Source: Glycine soja | Taxonomy: Eukaryota; Streptophyta; Magnoliopsida; Fabales; Fabaceae | Reading direction: 5' to 3' | NCBI RefSeq assembly: GCF_004193775.1 | Contig: NC_041012.1 | Coordinates: 12,979,223-13,043,222, forward strand | DNA: 64,000 nucleotides | Shown here: positions 33,780 to 45,038 of the stretch, piece by piece | Numbering within the stretch: position 1 is the first letter of the stretch | Layout: each line of letters opens with the position of its first letter | The notes under the pieces: generated by a model | Told to the model about the DNA's origin: nothing | The model's database searches: none | The model's input: the letters and a program-made list of their open reading frames with translations, nothing else | Program-made: the position numbers and the translations under genes

Positions 33780-35120
33780 AATATCAAAGATATGGAAGAA
33801 TGGTTCTCAACCAACAAACCACCTTTGTTTAGAGGCACAAAATATGATTACTAGAAGGAGCATATGATAGCTCACTTTGAATCTATTAATATAGATCTAT
33901 GGGATGTGGTGGAAAATGAAGATTATATTCCATATGATGATCAATTGAATGAGATTCCTAGAGGCCAATGGACAGAGAAGCAAAAACTCATATTCCTGCT
34001 CAACTCCAAGGCTTGAATATGATGTTTTATGCTCTATCCGAAGAATAATACACTAAGGTAATCAGCTTCAAAAGTAACAAACAAATGTAGGACACTCTAG
34101 CTATAACATATGAAGGAACACCATAGGTAAAGAGGAACATACTCATTCTCCTTACTCTTAGGTATGAACTCTTTTTATGAAAGAAGGTGAAGACATAAAA
34201 TGTATATCCAGATGCTTCCAAACCATTCTCAATGAACTAAGATCCTTATGTAAAACTTATGATCATATTGACAAAATTTTGAGAATTCTATCTAGGAAGT
34301 CGAGACCACAGGCAACAACACTAAGAGCCTTAAAGAATCTTGATTCTATGTCCCTTAAGGAACTAGCTGGTATCCTCAAGGTTCATGAACAAGAACTTTA
34401 TCAGGACAAAGGAACCAAAAGAGAAAAGTATTTGGCTCTTAGCAGACAAAAGAATAAGAAGGCATCATCATCCAAAGAACAAGTATCGAGAAGTTTGTTC
34501 AAAGCTCTTAAGGCCAATGATTCATCTAATGATGAATCTAAGAAAGATTCTGATGAAGAAAATATGGTGAAACAAAGGTAGCTCCAAGTGGAAAAACTCC
34601 TCAAGGAGAATGACCACAAAGATTATGTAGATCTTTGGAGAGGATGTGCATAAGCACACAAGGATTATGTAGATCTCAAAGTGAGTAAATGTAATCTTTG
34701 GGTAGAATGTGAAGAACACAAAAGATCTGTGAAATTCTTGAATGATATGCTTTTGAAAAGTCAAGAAGTTAAGGGTCAACCTCAAGACATTGTCAAAATT
34801 CATGAGGAAATTAGAACTTTATAAACTACATTAGCCAAATTTGTCAATGGAACGGATACTCTTAACAAACTGTTAAGATATTGTACAACTTCCTCAGACA
34901 AATTTGGAAATGGATATGATAGGAAGGTATATGTTCACGATAAGGATGTCATTGTCTAATATTTTTGTGGCAAGATTGGTCACATGACATCCAAGTGTAA
35001 AGATCAACCCAAGAAGGGTACAATTGATATTTTTGTGGCTAACACCAAAGGACCCAAAAAGATTTGGGTACCTAAGAAAAATATTACTCATATTGCATAT
35101 GTCTTTGATAATAGGAAGCA
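33780..35120 (+). pseudogene. Sirevirus gag (with zinc knuckle)
   Basis: It starts near 33792 with MEEWFSTNKPPLFRGTKYDY, then a stop, then KEHMIAHFESINIDLWDVVE, both typical Copia gag N-terminus. It continues with SKSRPQATTLRALKNLDSMS-type gag (34310-34350), a charged C-terminal region, and the zinc knuckle YFCGKIGHMTSKCKDQPKKG at about 34960-35020 (CX2CX4HX4C with the first Cys changed to Tyr). Several stops are present. Gag would package the RNA. Confidence 0.8.
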
Positions 35121-35139
35121 AACACCTATCATGGTACCT

Positions 35140-37520
35140 AAACAGTGGCTGCTCATGGCACATGATAGAAGAAAGGTGTGTGTTCCAATGATTGACTCCC
35201 TATCATGGTGCAACAGTCACTTTCAGAGGAAAACAAAAGGGAAGGATAACTAGAGTGGGTAAAATAATTATTCATCCTGACCTTTCTATTGATAATGTTT
35301 TATTTGTTGAAGGTCTTAAACACAATCTAATGAGCATAAGTCAATTATGTGACAGTGAATATAGTGTCTTCTTCAACAAATATGAGTGTGTTGTCCTATG
35401 GAAAGATAAGTCTCCTCTATTCTCTGCCAAGAGAAAAGGAAACCTCTACCAAATCAAATTGGGAGATCTCACAGATCACACGGTGTCATGCTTACTGTCT
35501 GTTAAAGAAAGTCACTAGCTATGGCACAAAACTTGGTCATGCAAGTTGTAGATTAATCTCCAAACTGTAGAAAAACAACCTTTTAAGAGGTCTACCAAGT
35601 ATGTCATACAAGGATGATCTATTTTATGAGCCATGTTAAAAAGGGAAACAAATTAAAAACTCCTTTACCAGTAAAAACATTGTTTCCACCTCTAGACCCT
35701 TGCAGTTAATACACCTTGATTTGTTTGGTCCAACCAAAACTGCATACACTGGTGGAAAAAGGTATGGACTTGTCATAGTGGATAACTACTCCTTATGTAC
35801 ATGGGTCATGTTCCTAAACCCCAAGGATATTTCTTTCAATATCTTCTTTAAATTTTGTAAACGTGTTCAAAATGAAAAAGGAGTATGCATTACTTCAATT
35901 AGAAGTGCTCATTGGGGAGAATTTGAAAATGACGGGTTTCAATTGTTCTATGAATAAAATGGAACCCTTCATAATTTTTCAACACCTAGAATTATAGTCG
36001 ATGAATATGACTAACTTTTGTATATAAAACCTGTGTAAATTGTATCAAACTCCTCCAATTTATGGTTATTTTGTAGTGTTGTAATTACTTTTTGTTAAAG
36101 ATAGGTAATAAATACTTAGTACTCCTATTTTGTGTATTTAATAATCATTTCCTCTTAATTTTAGGTTAAGTAGGCAAGTTTGTGAAGTGCTGATTTTCAT
36201 TCACTCGCTAAGCCAATCTGCTGGCTTAGCGAGCCATCCGCTGAGCGCACCACTCCTTTGGCTGAGCACGAGGAAGAATCAAGAAGAAGAATGAGCTGTG
36301 CATGTTCACTGAGCGAGGGATCATCCCACTAAGCATACCGCTTAAGTCCATCCACTGAGCGAGAAGACGCGTGCCTTGATCATGTAGATGCATGCTTTGT
36401 TAGGATCATTCAACAGTGGAAACTGATCTGATTCTTAGAACTTGATAGGACGGGGCTAGTTTATTGTATTATCATGAGGGATAGAGGTACGGTAACCTAG
36501 TTGTTTGTATGTTTGTCTTAATGCAGTTCTGGTCGAGTTTAGTCCGACAAGAGGAATCAGAGGATGATGCTTGATCAGGATTAGGCTAGACTATCATGAG
36601 GAATCGGGGTTTAGATTTTCAGGAGACACCATAGAACACATGAGCATTGTTAAGTAGAGAATATCTTTATAACATCAGGCACCTAATAGGAAGACCAACG
36701 TGTTGTCTACTTGTCTTTACACATCATTACTCACGTGATTTTCCTTTTAATAGTTAGTTTACATACCTGTTCATAGTCCACACATATCTTTTCATACTAG
36801 ACACCTATTCACTGAATATAGCTTTATCAAGTAACACAAGTTCCCCGAGAGTTCGATACTCGGTTCTTATCGTTTTATACTACTTGCACGATTCGGTGCA
36901 CTTGCCGGGTTCGAACAAAGAACACCTAAACAAAATAGAGTAGTTGAAAGAAAGAGCATATCTCTACAAGAGATAGCTAGAACCATGCTCAATGATAATT
37001 CAACCCCTAAGCACTTCTAGGCTGAAGCAGTGAACAAAATGGAATCCTTCACAATTTTTAACACCCAGAACACCTCAACAAAATGGGGTAGTTGAAAGAA
37101 AGTATAAATCTCTTCAAGAGATGGCTAGAACCATGCTCAATGATAATTCAAAACAGAATTTACATAAAACCTACCTTAAAAAGACTCTTTATGAATTGTG
37201 GAAGGGACAAAAACCCAACATATCATATTTTCATCCATTTGGATGCAAATGTTTCATTCTCAACACAAAGGATAAATTGGGAAATTTTGATTCAAAAAGT
37301 GATAATAGAATATTTCTTATATACTCTAAAACTTCAAAGGCATTCACAATTTACAACTTAAGAATCTTGGTAGTTAAAGAAGCTATTCATATAAGATTTG
37401 ATGAAAATAAGCCTGATAATGATTTATCAGAGCTAGATAAGCCTTTTGTTGTTCTACGACTAGATGACAGCTCTATAGCAACTAGATCAGTCAGACAAAA
37501 TCCATAGACAGAAGCGTTCA
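35140..37520 (+). pseudogene. Sirevirus protease and integrase, rearranged
   Basis: The protease end and spacer run from about 35160 (...VCVPMIDSLSWCNSHFQRKT). LKHNLMSISQLCDSEYSVFF at 35310-35370 is the conserved segment before integrase; GTKLGHASCRLISKL follows (35520-35570). The integrase core at 35700-35960 reads LIHLDLFGPTKTAYTGGKRY GLVIVDNYSLCTWVMFL-like text with the first catalytic Asp. ARTMLNDNS and KPNISYFHPFGCKCFILNTK (37120-37270) are its C-terminal part. A 0.9-kb insertion (35993-36918) and a tandem duplication of the QQNGVVERK segment (around 36919 and 37060) break the catalytic region. Non-functional. Confidence 0.8.
35993..36918. mobile_element. Insertion in integrase, probably an Athila-like solo LTR
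   Basis: About 926 bp interrupt the integrase between ...STPR and TP(K/Q)QNG. Imperfect flanking repeats AGAAT (35988) and AGAAC (36919) could be the target-site duplication. Near its end is GTTCGATACTCGGTTCTTAT followed by TACTTGCACGATTCGGTGCA, text I associate with LTR ends of legume Athila-type elements. Inside is a perfect 11-bp inverted repeat CTCGCTAAGCC / GGCTTAGCGAG at 36204-36233, among several GCTGAGCG motifs. The exact ends are uncertain. Confidence 0.55.
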
Positions 37521-37559
37521 CTCAACAAGAATTTCAAGAAGACGTAAAAGAATCCACTG

Positions 37560-39180
37560 GACGCAACATAAGAAGAAATCATCCAGAAATTTAAATCATT
37601 GATGACCCAGTAGATCATGTTCAAACAAGATCATCACTCAGAACACAAGGGCACACTGCACTAATCTCTGAAATAGAACCCAAACACATTGATGATGCAA
37701 TGCAAGATGATAATTGGATTAAGGCAATGCAAGAATAACTTGATTAGTTTCAAAAGAATGATGCTTGGAAGTTAGTTGAATTTCCAAAAGGAAAGAAAGT
37801 TGTTGGAGCGAAATAGGTCTTTCACAACAAATTGGAAAAAAATGGTAAGGTTGTGAAAAACAAAACAAGGTTAGTTGCTAAAGGATACTCACAAAAGAAG
37901 GTATAGATTACAACGAAACTTATGCACCAGTAGCTCGTCTCAAGGCAATATGCATTATACTTTCATTTGCAGCTTATAGCAATAAGAAGTTATATCAAAT
38001 GGATGTAAAAGGGCATTTATAAATAGGTTAATCCAAGAGGAAGTTTATGTTGAACCACCTCCAGGATTTGAAAGCAAAACACTTCCTCAATATGTTTTTA
38101 AGCTCAACAAAGCCATATATGGACTTAAGCAAGCTCTTAGAGCATGGTACAAAAAACTAAGTTCATTTCTCTTGAAAAATGGCTTTGAATGAGGAAAGGT
38201 TGACACAACGTTTTTCGCAAAAACTATGATTCTCGGTTTTTATTAGTGCAAGTATATGTGGATGATATCATTTTTTATGCTACTAATGAAATGCTTTGTG
38301 AAGATTTTTCTAAGCTAATGCAGACAGAGTTTGAAATGAGTATGATGGGAGAGCTGAAATTCTTTCTTGGACTACAAATAAAGAAAACACCCAAAAGTAT
38401 TTATATTCATCAAACCAAGTATGTGAAAGAATTACTAAAGAAATTCAAGATGGATGATGCAAAATAAATGAAGGCTCCAATGCATCCAACAACATACCTT
38501 GGACGAGGAATCAACAAAGGTGAACAAGACTCAATATAGAGTAATGATTGGCTTACTGCTCTATCTCACTGCGTCTAGGCCTGATATAATGTTTAGTGTT
38601 TGTCTATGTGCGAGATTTCAAAAAGAAGCAAGGGAAGTTCATCTAATTGCAGTTAAATGCATTTTTAGATATCTCATTGGAACTTCTAATCTTGATCTTC
38701 TATTTAAAAGAAGAGAAAGTTTCAAACTTACAATCTATTATGATGCTAACTATGTTGGTCATAAAGTTGAAAGAAAAAGCACAAGTCGAAGCTGTCACTT
38801 TATTGGTGGAAACTTAGTGACGTGGATATGCAAGAAGCAAGGCTCAACTACATTGTCCACTGTTGAAGCTTAATATGTTAGTTGCAAGTTGTTGTGCTCA
38901 ACTACTCTGGATAAAGAATCAGCTTGAAGACTATAGCATTTATGAGAGTATAATTCCCATTTATTGTGACAATAAAGCTATTATTAGTCTTTCAAAAATC
39001 CAACATTGCATTCTAGAGCTAAACATATAGAAATTGAGCATCATTTCATAAGAGATCATGTTCAAAATGGGACAGTGGATTTACAATTTGTACCCACAGA
39101 TGATAAGCTTACTAACATTTGTACAAAACCCATAACTGAAGAAAGGATATTTTTTAAGAAATCGACGTGGAATGATCTCT
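37560..39180 (+). pseudogene. Sirevirus reverse transcriptase and RNase H
   Basis: Broken in several frames. RT: KGKKVVGAK-stop-VFHNKLEKNG (37790-37850), TYAPVARLKAICIILSFAAY (37920-37980), EVYVEPPPGFES and KLNKAIYGLKQALRAWYKKL (38040-38160), the catalytic box YVDDIIF at 38252-38272, GELKFFLGLQIKKT. RNase H: LLYLTASRPDIMFSVCLCAR (38550-38610), YDANYVGHKVERKSTSRSCH (38740-38800), then a decayed end to about 39180. The YVDD motif is intact although the frame around it is not. Confidence 0.88.
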
Positions 39181-39479
39181 GTTAATGAATGATTTAATCT
39201 CTATATGTCTTCCACTATTGCATCCAGGGACTTATCATCCATAGGATATTAACACACACTCACAATGTTCAATATATGTATGCCTAATCATGCATTTATT
39301 TCTATTATGCAAAACACAATGTTTCTATATGGGAATGTTGTAACGCTTTTTCCTGAGTCAGTTTTGGGAGGTGGGCTTAATGATTGCTTTTAAAAAAGGC
39401 CCATTATAAAACCTTAAAATGTCGAAAACTCTTAGCATTACTCACTACTCCGAAACACTTCATCTCCCTCTCTAAAATC

Positions 39480-42400
39480 TAAACCCTAACTCTCAAACTC
39501 TCTGCATTTGCCACCTCCAACTCCCCTGCTGTCGAGATAATCTCAACCCTAGAAATCACTACCATACACACTAGCAATGAACCCTCCATCCATATTGAAC
39601 ACTTTTTCGACATACAAAAACTCGAAAAAGTGGGTCTGAAGCTCAACGAGACACTATTGTTTTTGGTACTAAGCACTTCTTTAATGAGCCGCAAACAATA
39701 TACCCAAAACTCATCAGAACCTTATGGAGGAATGTTGAGTTTGTTAACAAAAAGACAATAGCATCCAAAGTTCTAGGAATCAAAGTTGTACTATCCAGTG
39801 ATACAATTGCCAAGGCAACAAGGTGCCTTCGTGAAGGAAGTACTTACCAGGAAGGATGAGAGAAGAACTATGACTCCCATGTAACAAGGGCATTCTATAG
39901 GGAAAATATTGAGAAAGCAAGAGACTAGAAGACTATAGTGTATAATCACATGTGAGAGAAGGCCAAGATTTGGGCCAACATTCTGAACAAGAGTGTTCTC
40001 CACAAGGCAGACTCAAAAACAACTTTGTCTAATCTTCATAAGTTTTTTTCTTTCTCACTTTATGGAGAATCTTCCCTTTGACCTATCGCACACCATATAC
40101 ATCAACATCTTGAGAAACTTGAAAGGCTTGGGTGGTCTGGATGACATCTATTATGCTGCTCTCATCAACAAGATGTTGTGTGATCAAGGCATGTATCATG
40201 TCTTCAACAAGATGGACAATGATTATAAGCATACTCTAATAGCCAAGGGTTCAGTTGTTGCTAAACAACAAAAATTTGGAAAAACTAACCTAAAAGTTAT
40301 GAAGGTTGCTCTAGAACAAAGTCAAAATAAGGCTCCTCAGGTGGACTTGGATGCCATAAACAAGAGGAAGCAAAAAAGGCTAACCAAAGCCATTACTAAT
40401 AAAGATCAAGGGCTTAACAGTTTTGGGATCTCCAAAAAAATACAAAAGATAATGGTGAAGCAACAAAATAAAAAGAAAATATGGAAGCAGTCCTAGAAAG
40501 AAGAATAAGAGAAGGAGCTACTCACAAAGGAGCACAGGACGAAGAAAAGACATGAGTAGTCTATTGCATCCATTGTTGTGTGTCCAGCGGCTAGAACTTC
40601 AATCCCACAAAGGTTAAAGGGCCTAAGTGAGACTGATGAAAAAGATGAAGGATTTGTACAAGTTTATCTCTAGAACAGAAAAGTTGCAGCCTTGGTTGCT
40701 TCTGCACCAAAAAGAGTAAAGAAAGTCCAACTAGCTCCTGAACCAAGATAATTTGTCATCCCTTCTGTAATACCAAGACGTATCAAGACAAGGGCTACTA
40801 AAGCCAATCCCAAGATTGGTGAGAAGGAATAGGCAGTCTTCTTCATAGGGAACAAAGAGGATCAAGCTTCATCATCATTAGATAGTGAGTACCATGATGA
40901 TACTTCTATCTCTCATCTCCACAAACATGTTCCCTTTACACAACTGCATCCACCTCCATCCCTCATCCATCTATAAAGTTTTAGAAGAGCTAATCCAAGG
41001 AAACCCTTTATAGATGCACAAAGGTTTCTTCTAGCATTTATTAATGGTAATTCAATGTTTGAAACTCCCTACTCTGAATTCATCTCCATTGCACCTGTTC
41101 AAAGGGAAACCATCAGTGTCCAAGCTACTACATGGACAAAGTGTGACTATGAGCACTCGCCATCTGAGGCTTTTAAGGCTCTACCAACATATGCCATAAT
41201 TCATCTTCCATTCCCACAATGGACTTGTCCAGTGCAACTAAACATTATCAAGATGCAACCACATTGGCTTGCACCTGGCACTCAGCAACGAGTTCATCCT
41301 TCAATAGAGGTATCACCAACAGAAGCTTGGCGTAACCTTTAGAAGTGCAAGGACAAGAAAAGCACACAAAACAGTATCCATAGGGATTTGTTTGAGAAAC
41401 ACACAAGGGACCCCTCACAAGAAGTGGAACCTCTAAAGAGTGAACTTTAGAAGAAGGTGCATCTATGGACACTAATCACAAAGCTCTTACTAGTGCCTCC
41501 AACAGATCTTAACCTATCTCAGGAAGACCGCTTATCTCTTAGCAACCTCCATGCACAAATGTATGTGAGAGATCAATCCCCTGCCTACCCTGTTGGTCTG
41601 CACATCTCAAGGGCCACTGATGTCAAGATAGTTGTTGACAAGGTGTGTCCACGTCTACCTATTTGGGATGCTACCAAAAAGAAAGGATTCAAGTTGTACA
41701 ACAACAAGGAGATTCCTTTAAGAAAGATGAAAGTGGAAACAATCAATCACCTTCATAATTGGGATTCCCTATTCAGCGGGAAAAGGCTTGTTTATGCTCC
41801 TGGTGCTTATGAAGCCAGGACCTTTTGGAATCAGATCGTATGGATGGACACTCAGAAAGCCTCCACTTTTGGTTATGATGTAAGTGGAAATGTTGAGCAC
41901 CACGACATCATTCAAACATTACATCCAGTTAGGAAGTATCACTTTGATAATGCTTGTGTATGCAAAGGACGCCGACAATGACTCGTTCATTCAATGCTTA
42001 CTCCAACTTCCTACCATTCAATATGAGGGGACTTATAATCTGAAGAAAATGAATGAAGAACAAATGATAACTTATGTAACTCATCTCCATGAAGCTTAAA
42101 AAAAGAATGCTAAAGAAGAAGAAGAAGAAGTTGTTGCTGATGCTGTGAAAGAAAATGCTTCCTTCGTCCAGAAGCATCTACTAAAGTTATGGATGACACC
42201 ATTGTGCATGGGGTCATCATCAATCTTATCAACATTGGTATCATGGACGTAACTCCTAAGACATCCGATGCAGCCATAGTTGATGAAGTTGAACATAATG
42301 CTCTAGAGCCTAGATCCAAGTAGTTAACAACTTCAAATGAGGTTACTTCTAGAGACAAGGGAGAACCAAATGTTGCCATCGTTTACTCCACTAACTTAGG

Positions 42401-42715
42401 ACCTGTTCTTCTGAACTATGTACAACCTACTACTATTACCAGGGATCAAGTGAAAGACATGATAGGGCAAGCAATGGAATCCTTCACCAAATTCCAGCGT
42501 CAAGAAAATAAGCAATTCAGGCTCTCCATGAAGAACGCCATCACCACTCAGTTCTCCAATCTTGGTGTTGCTCTTCTTCAAAGCATTCAATAGGCTTAGA
42601 TGTCTATGCTTGGAGTTGTTGTTGCACCTGCACCCGTACTTGTACCTCCACCTCCACCTCCTCCATCTTCACCTTCACCTTCTCAACCTCAACCACCACC
42701 ACATGCTTAGAACTG
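39480..42715 (+). pseudogene. Third, env-like region of the Sirevirus
   Basis: Between RNase H and the 3' LTR lie about 3.2 kb of decayed coding sequence. Larger open pieces are 39993-40496 (LSHTIYINILRNLKGLGGLD, YYAALINKMLCDQGMYHVFN, then Lys-rich), 41457-41981 (LPIWDATKKKGFKLYNNKEI; GKRLVYAPGAYEARTFWNQI) and a C-terminal Pro-rich tail at about 42640-42710. Sireviruses carry an env-like ORF in this position and these pieces fit that. Homology to a true envelope protein cannot be shown from sequence alone. A long transmembrane stretch is not evident. Confidence 0.55.
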
Positions 42716-43017
42716 ACAATGATGTCCCTTATTATTACTATCTTCAAACCTAGTTTTTGATTATGACAAAAGGGGCAGAAGAAGGAACTTTTAGTGTAAA
42801 GAGCTATCAATATTTTAAATAAAAGTGGTTTTGAAGTACGTCCATGTGTTTTTCTATACTTATAGTTATTATTTTGCTGCCACATATGTCATATATTTTA
42901 TCTGGCATTTTTTATTGCCATGATGAACTCAGGGGGAGTTAAAATGCATTACATTTATTCATCTTACTCTCTTAAAACTTTGATACAAATAAAAAAAATT
43001 ATATTGTTTTTCATTAT

Positions 43018-43032
43018 CTAAAAGGGAGAGAT
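43018..43032 (+). other. Sirevirus polypurine tract
   Basis: AAAAGGGAGAGA directly precedes the 3' LTR. It is the second-strand priming site in LTR retrotransposons. Confidence 0.65.
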
Positions 43033-44110
43033 TTTTAGGTCTAGACAACCACTCTTCTCATCTATTTTGGATTTTGATGAATAACAATAAGTTTAAATTG
43101 TTGATGTTCTAATGAGTTTTTGACAAGTGGACAAGCTCAAATATCAAAAGACTTAACAATACTTTTTATCATCCAGGAAAGATTGCTCTATTTATTATCT
43201 ATCCAGCGTCCCACGTGCTAAAATCAAAAGGCATCCACTCTTTTTGATAATCAATGATACATATTGTGTTTTGGTTATTCCATGCGTCTAGCTCGTAAGA
43301 AACTCACACACCTTCTGAAATGATCAGTATTGAGCAAAAAGTTTGTGATAACCGAAAAAAAAAGGTAAGTACACGTGCTTTATATTATAAAATTCATTTT
43401 GTCTCTCTTTATTTTGAATTGCTAGCGTTTGAATTTAAGGAATAGGCAAAATAGAAGAAAATAGAAGGCACTCACAAAATATTCCCTAAAGTTTGCTTTC
43501 GCCAAGGACAAGGAACACATGGTATTGTTTTTACTATCGTGCATTCCTCGCAAATCAGTGTACGCCACATAGCCTTATCCTCCTCTGTGTGACAACGATC
43601 TTTTCAAGGAAATCAATCTCTACCCAAAAAACAAAGAGAGAAAAATTCACGAAAAAAGAAAGAGCTTATCTGAAGCGAAACTCTGTTGAAATTACTGGAT
43701 GACTAATACAAAGTTTTCATTTTTTTTACTCTTTGCTAAGAAAAGTCTTTTTGTATTTGAGCTTTATTGTTTATTCACTCTTTAAGTGTTATTGAATACT
43801 TGTATTCATTCAAACTACTATTTGTGAAAGACAGAAGTAGGAGTAGCTTAGTGTTAAATAATACTTGGGTTTCTTAGATTCAGGGGGAGTCTAAGAAAGT
43901 GCCAAAAGTGGTATTAAGAATACTTGTAAAGGTAGGAGTGGCAGGTTAGAATACTTGTTTTGTAATCAAGTTTTGATTAGTGGAACCCTTTACTATTGAG
44001 TAAAGGAGAACTGGACATAGCTCAAGTTGAGTGAACCTATATAATCCAAGTGTTTCTACTTCTCTCCTTTATGGTTTATTAAGTGCTCTACTAAAACTCT
44101 TGGCCACTTC
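43033..44110 (+). repeat. 3' LTR of the Sirevirus, interrupted by a Gypsy element
   Basis: It starts after the PPT with TTTTAGGTC, where the expected TG is changed to TT, and runs to 44110. There the Gypsy LTR begins, so the final 300 bases or so (equivalent to 33520-33717) must lie beyond the right edge of the window. Its 43916-44100 part aligns with the 5' LTR remainder. Confidence 0.75.
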
Positions 44111-45019
44111 TGATGGAAGCTTGCTTGTGGAGCTTCTATGGAGGCTGGATCTTTGAGCTTCAATGAGGTCCTTCAATGGTGATTTTTCACCATGGAGATG
44201 CAGTGGAAGGCAAAGGAGAAGAGGAGAAGGGAGGCGCCATCCACTAGGGAATAAGCCATGGAAGAAGGAGCTTCACCACCAAGATGAGCCTTGGATAAGA
44301 AGCTTGGAAGGATGCTTCAATGGAGGAAAAGAAAGAGGGAGAGAAAGAGAGAGGGGGGAGCACGAAATTGAAGGAATAAAAGAGGGGGAGAAGTAGAACT
44401 TTGAAGTGTGTCTCATAAGACTTTCATTCATCAAAGTTACAACAAGTGTTACACATGCTTCTATTTATAGACTAGGTAGCTTCCTTGAGAAGCTTTCTTG
44501 AGAAAACTTCCTTGAGAAGCTTCTTTGAGAAAACTTTCTTGAGAAGCTAGAGCTTAGCTACACACACCCCTCTCATAACTAAGCTTACCTCCTTGAGAAG
44601 CTTCCTTAAGAAGATTCCTAAAGAAGCTAGAGCTTAGCTACACACACATCTCTAATAGCTAAGCTCACCTCCTTGAGATAAGAAGCTAGAGCTTAGCTAC
44701 ACACCCCCTATAATAGCTAAGCTCACCCCCATGACAAAAAAAGATGAAAATACAAAAAAAAAGTCCTTACTACAAAGACTACTCAAAATGCCCCGAAATA
44801 CAAGGCTAAAACCCTATATTACTAGAATGGCCAAAATACAAGGCCCAAACGAAGGAAAAACCTATTCTAATATTTACAAAGATAAGCGGGCTCATACTTA
44901 GCCCATGGGCTCAAAATATACCCTAAGGCTCATGAGAACCCTAGGGCCTTCCCTTGGATCTCTAGCCCAATCTACTTGGAGTCTTCTACCCAATGCCCTT
45001 GTGGGATAGGATTGCATCA
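44111..45019 (-). repeat. 3' LTR of a minus-strand Ty3/Gypsy element
   Basis: Ends TGATGGAAGC...GATTGCATCA, the same family as the solo LTR at 12348-13323. The TATA box CTATAAATAG is on the minus strand (44470-44461). On the minus strand the LTR is preceded by the purine tract AAGGTGGAGAGAA (about 45032-45020), a PPT, which makes this the 3' LTR. The five bases left of it are ACTTC; their partner would be at the other end of the element, outside the window. Confidence 0.8.
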
Positions 45020-45038
45020 TTCTCTCCACCTTGGAAAG

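Larger units (their letters stand above)
33309..44110 (+). mobile_element. Large decayed Sirevirus-type Copia element
   Basis: Plus-strand element: truncated 5' LTR (33309-33717), PBS, gag, protease, integrase, RT, RNase H, a third env-like region, PPT, and a 3' LTR (43033-44110) cut by a Gypsy element. The two LTR parts match over the stretch from AGAATACTTGTAAAG to TTTATGGTTTATTAAGTG. All reading frames contain stops and shifts. A third ORF after pol is typical of Sireviruses such as soybean SIRE1; that family identity is inferred from the layout and vocabulary. Confidence 0.8.

Noticed and set aside
41457..41981. 174-codon frame as a host gene
   Set aside because: It sits between RNase H and the 3' LTR of the Sirevirus, with neighbouring broken pieces of similar style, so it is better read as part of the env-like region.
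44111..45019. Treating the Gypsy LTR as a solo LTR
   Set aside because: The flanking five bases do not match (ACTTC versus TTCTC), and a PPT plus internal pol sequence follows once the Ogre insertion is removed.
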